A DNA stretch of 64,000 nucleotides. Origin: Pseudomonas sp. R5-89-07 (GTDB lineage Bacteria; Pseudomonadota; Gammaproteobacteria; Pseudomonadales; Pseudomonadaceae). A program made the position numbers and the translations under genes. Below, piece by piece: positions 63,416 through 64,000 of this stretch; position 1 is the first letter of the stretch; each line of letters opens with the position of its first letter. The notes below the pieces were generated by a model. That model searched no databases. It worked only from the letters and a program-made list of their open reading frames with translations, and was not told the DNA's origin. The stretch spans positions 248,001 to 312,000 of the forward strand of contig NZ_CP027727.1 in assembly GCF_003851685.1 (NCBI RefSeq). The letters are read 5' to 3'.

Positions 63416-64000
63416 ATGAGCAGCACTGCACAAACTGCTGAAGGCGAAAAAATTCTCATCGTTGATGACGATCCGGGGCTGAGCAGCCTGCTGGAGCGCT
63501 TCTTCAACTCCAAAGGCTATCGGGCGCGCGCGGTGCCGAACACCGAGCAGATGGACCGCCTGCTGGGCCGTGAAGTGTTCAATCTGGTCGTGCTTGACCT
63601 GATGCTGCCCGGCGAAGACGGCCTGACCGCCTGCAAGCGTCTGCGCGGCGCGAACAACCAGATCCCGATCATCATGCTCACCGCCAAGGGCGATGAGCTG
63701 AGTCGCATCAAGGGCCTCGAACTGGGCGCTGATGACTACCTGGCCAAGCCGTTCAACCCTGACGAATTGATGGCGCGGGTCAAGGCCGTACTGCGTCGCC
63801 AGGCACCTTCGGTACCGGGCGCGCCGGGCAGCGAAGACGAAAGCGTGACCTTTGGCGACTACGAGTTGTCCCTGGCAACCCGCGAGCTCAAGCGTGGCGA
63901 CGAAGTGCACATGCTCACCACCGGCGAATTCGCAGTGCTCAAGGCCCTGGTGATGAATGCTCGCCAGCCGCTGACCCGCGACAAGCTGATGAACCTGGCC
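63416..64000 (+). CDS. ompR: Response regulator OmpR (partial, C-terminus off window)
   Basis: The first 195 residues of an OmpR/PhoB-type response regulator. Receiver domain: acidic pocket LIVDDDPG (15-21), phospho-acceptor Asp61 in VVLDLMLPGEDG, the conserved Thr/Lys in MLTAKGDEL and LAKPF. The winged-helix effector domain begins near ESVTFGDYELSLATRELKRGDEVHMLTTGEF and is cut by the window edge. ATG 63416 has AGAGGAG upstream. In Pseudomonas it is followed by envZ, expected off the right edge; the pair controls osmotic and envelope genes. Phosphorylation by EnvZ is established for the family. Confidence 0.95.
   Translation, partial: MSSTAQTAEGEKILIVDDDPGLSSLLERFFNSKGYRARAVPNTEQMDRLLGREVFNLVVLDLMLPGEDGLTACKRLRGANNQIPIIMLTAKGDELSRIKGLELGADDYLAKPFNPDELMARVKAVLRRQAPSVPGAPGSEDESVTFGDYELSLATRELKRGDEVHMLTTGEFAVLKALVMNARQPLTRDKLMNLA

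Overview
The window looks like a chromosomal segment of a Pseudomonas of the P. fluorescens group. The coding regions are GC-rich. It carries about a dozen copies of the GTGGGAGGGGGCTTGCCCCC REP doublet (REPIN) typical of P. fluorescens SBW25-like genomes. The order met-type ABC genes, sfnB-like flavoproteins, cystine ABC, D-cysteine desulfhydrase, serine acetyltransferase, tauABCD, gshA, tex, ompR matches what I remember of fluorescent Pseudomonas chromosomes. An IS3-family element sits inside one REPIN. No tRNA, rRNA, CRISPR array, prophage or plasmid backbone was seen. The left edge cuts an ABC permease gene and the right edge cuts ompR.

Layout. 1-11.3 kb: sulfate-ester utilisation block: a cut permease divergent from a periplasmic binding protein, a LysR regulator divergent from the 2-oxoglutarate-dependent alkylsulfatase atsK, a formylglycine-type sulfatase, a second closely related LysR regulator, a TonB-dependent receptor, an MFS exporter and a third LysR regulator. 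11.4-13.3 kb: a putative type III effector and a CesT-like chaperone, transcribed divergently from two hrp-box-like promoters. 13.5-15.5 kb: a tonB-exbB-exbD operon that could energise the receptor. 15.7-18.2 kb: a small serine hydrolase, an SfnR-like sigma-54 activator without a DNA-binding domain, and an orphan MetQ-like binding protein. 18.5-19.9 kb: a TcdA/TcdB-like (GT44) glycosyltransferase, a likely toxin or effector. 20.1-23.0 kb: a complete polar amino-acid ABC operon.

23.2-34.1 kb is less tied to sulfur: a lone AAA ATPase, a TriABC-type RND pump with two adaptors, a secreted glycosidase-like protein, a methyltransferase and an inner-membrane protein. 34.1-40.6 kb: one strand encodes two SfnB-like oxidoreductases, an NtaA/DszA-type flavin monooxygenase and a MetQ-MetN-MetI transporter. 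After an unrecognised protein with two repeated domains come the cystine importer (tcyJ-L-N), dcyD and serine acetyltransferase (42.0-46.6 kb). A betT choline transporter with a perfect BetI-type operator follows, then two short-chain dehydrogenases, a DUF1097 protein, a LysR regulator and an aldo/keto reductase. tauABCD lies at 53.6-57.1 kb, then the IS element, gshA, a thioesterase, tex and ompR.

Together the sulfur genes cover import of sulfate esters, sulfonates, taurine, cystine and methionine-like compounds, oxidative release of sulfite or sulfate (AtsK, TauD, SfnB and flavin monooxygenases), conversion of serine to O-acetylserine (EpsC/CysE) and use of cysteine in glutathione (GshA). 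All names come from reading the protein sequences and remembered families; no database search was run.
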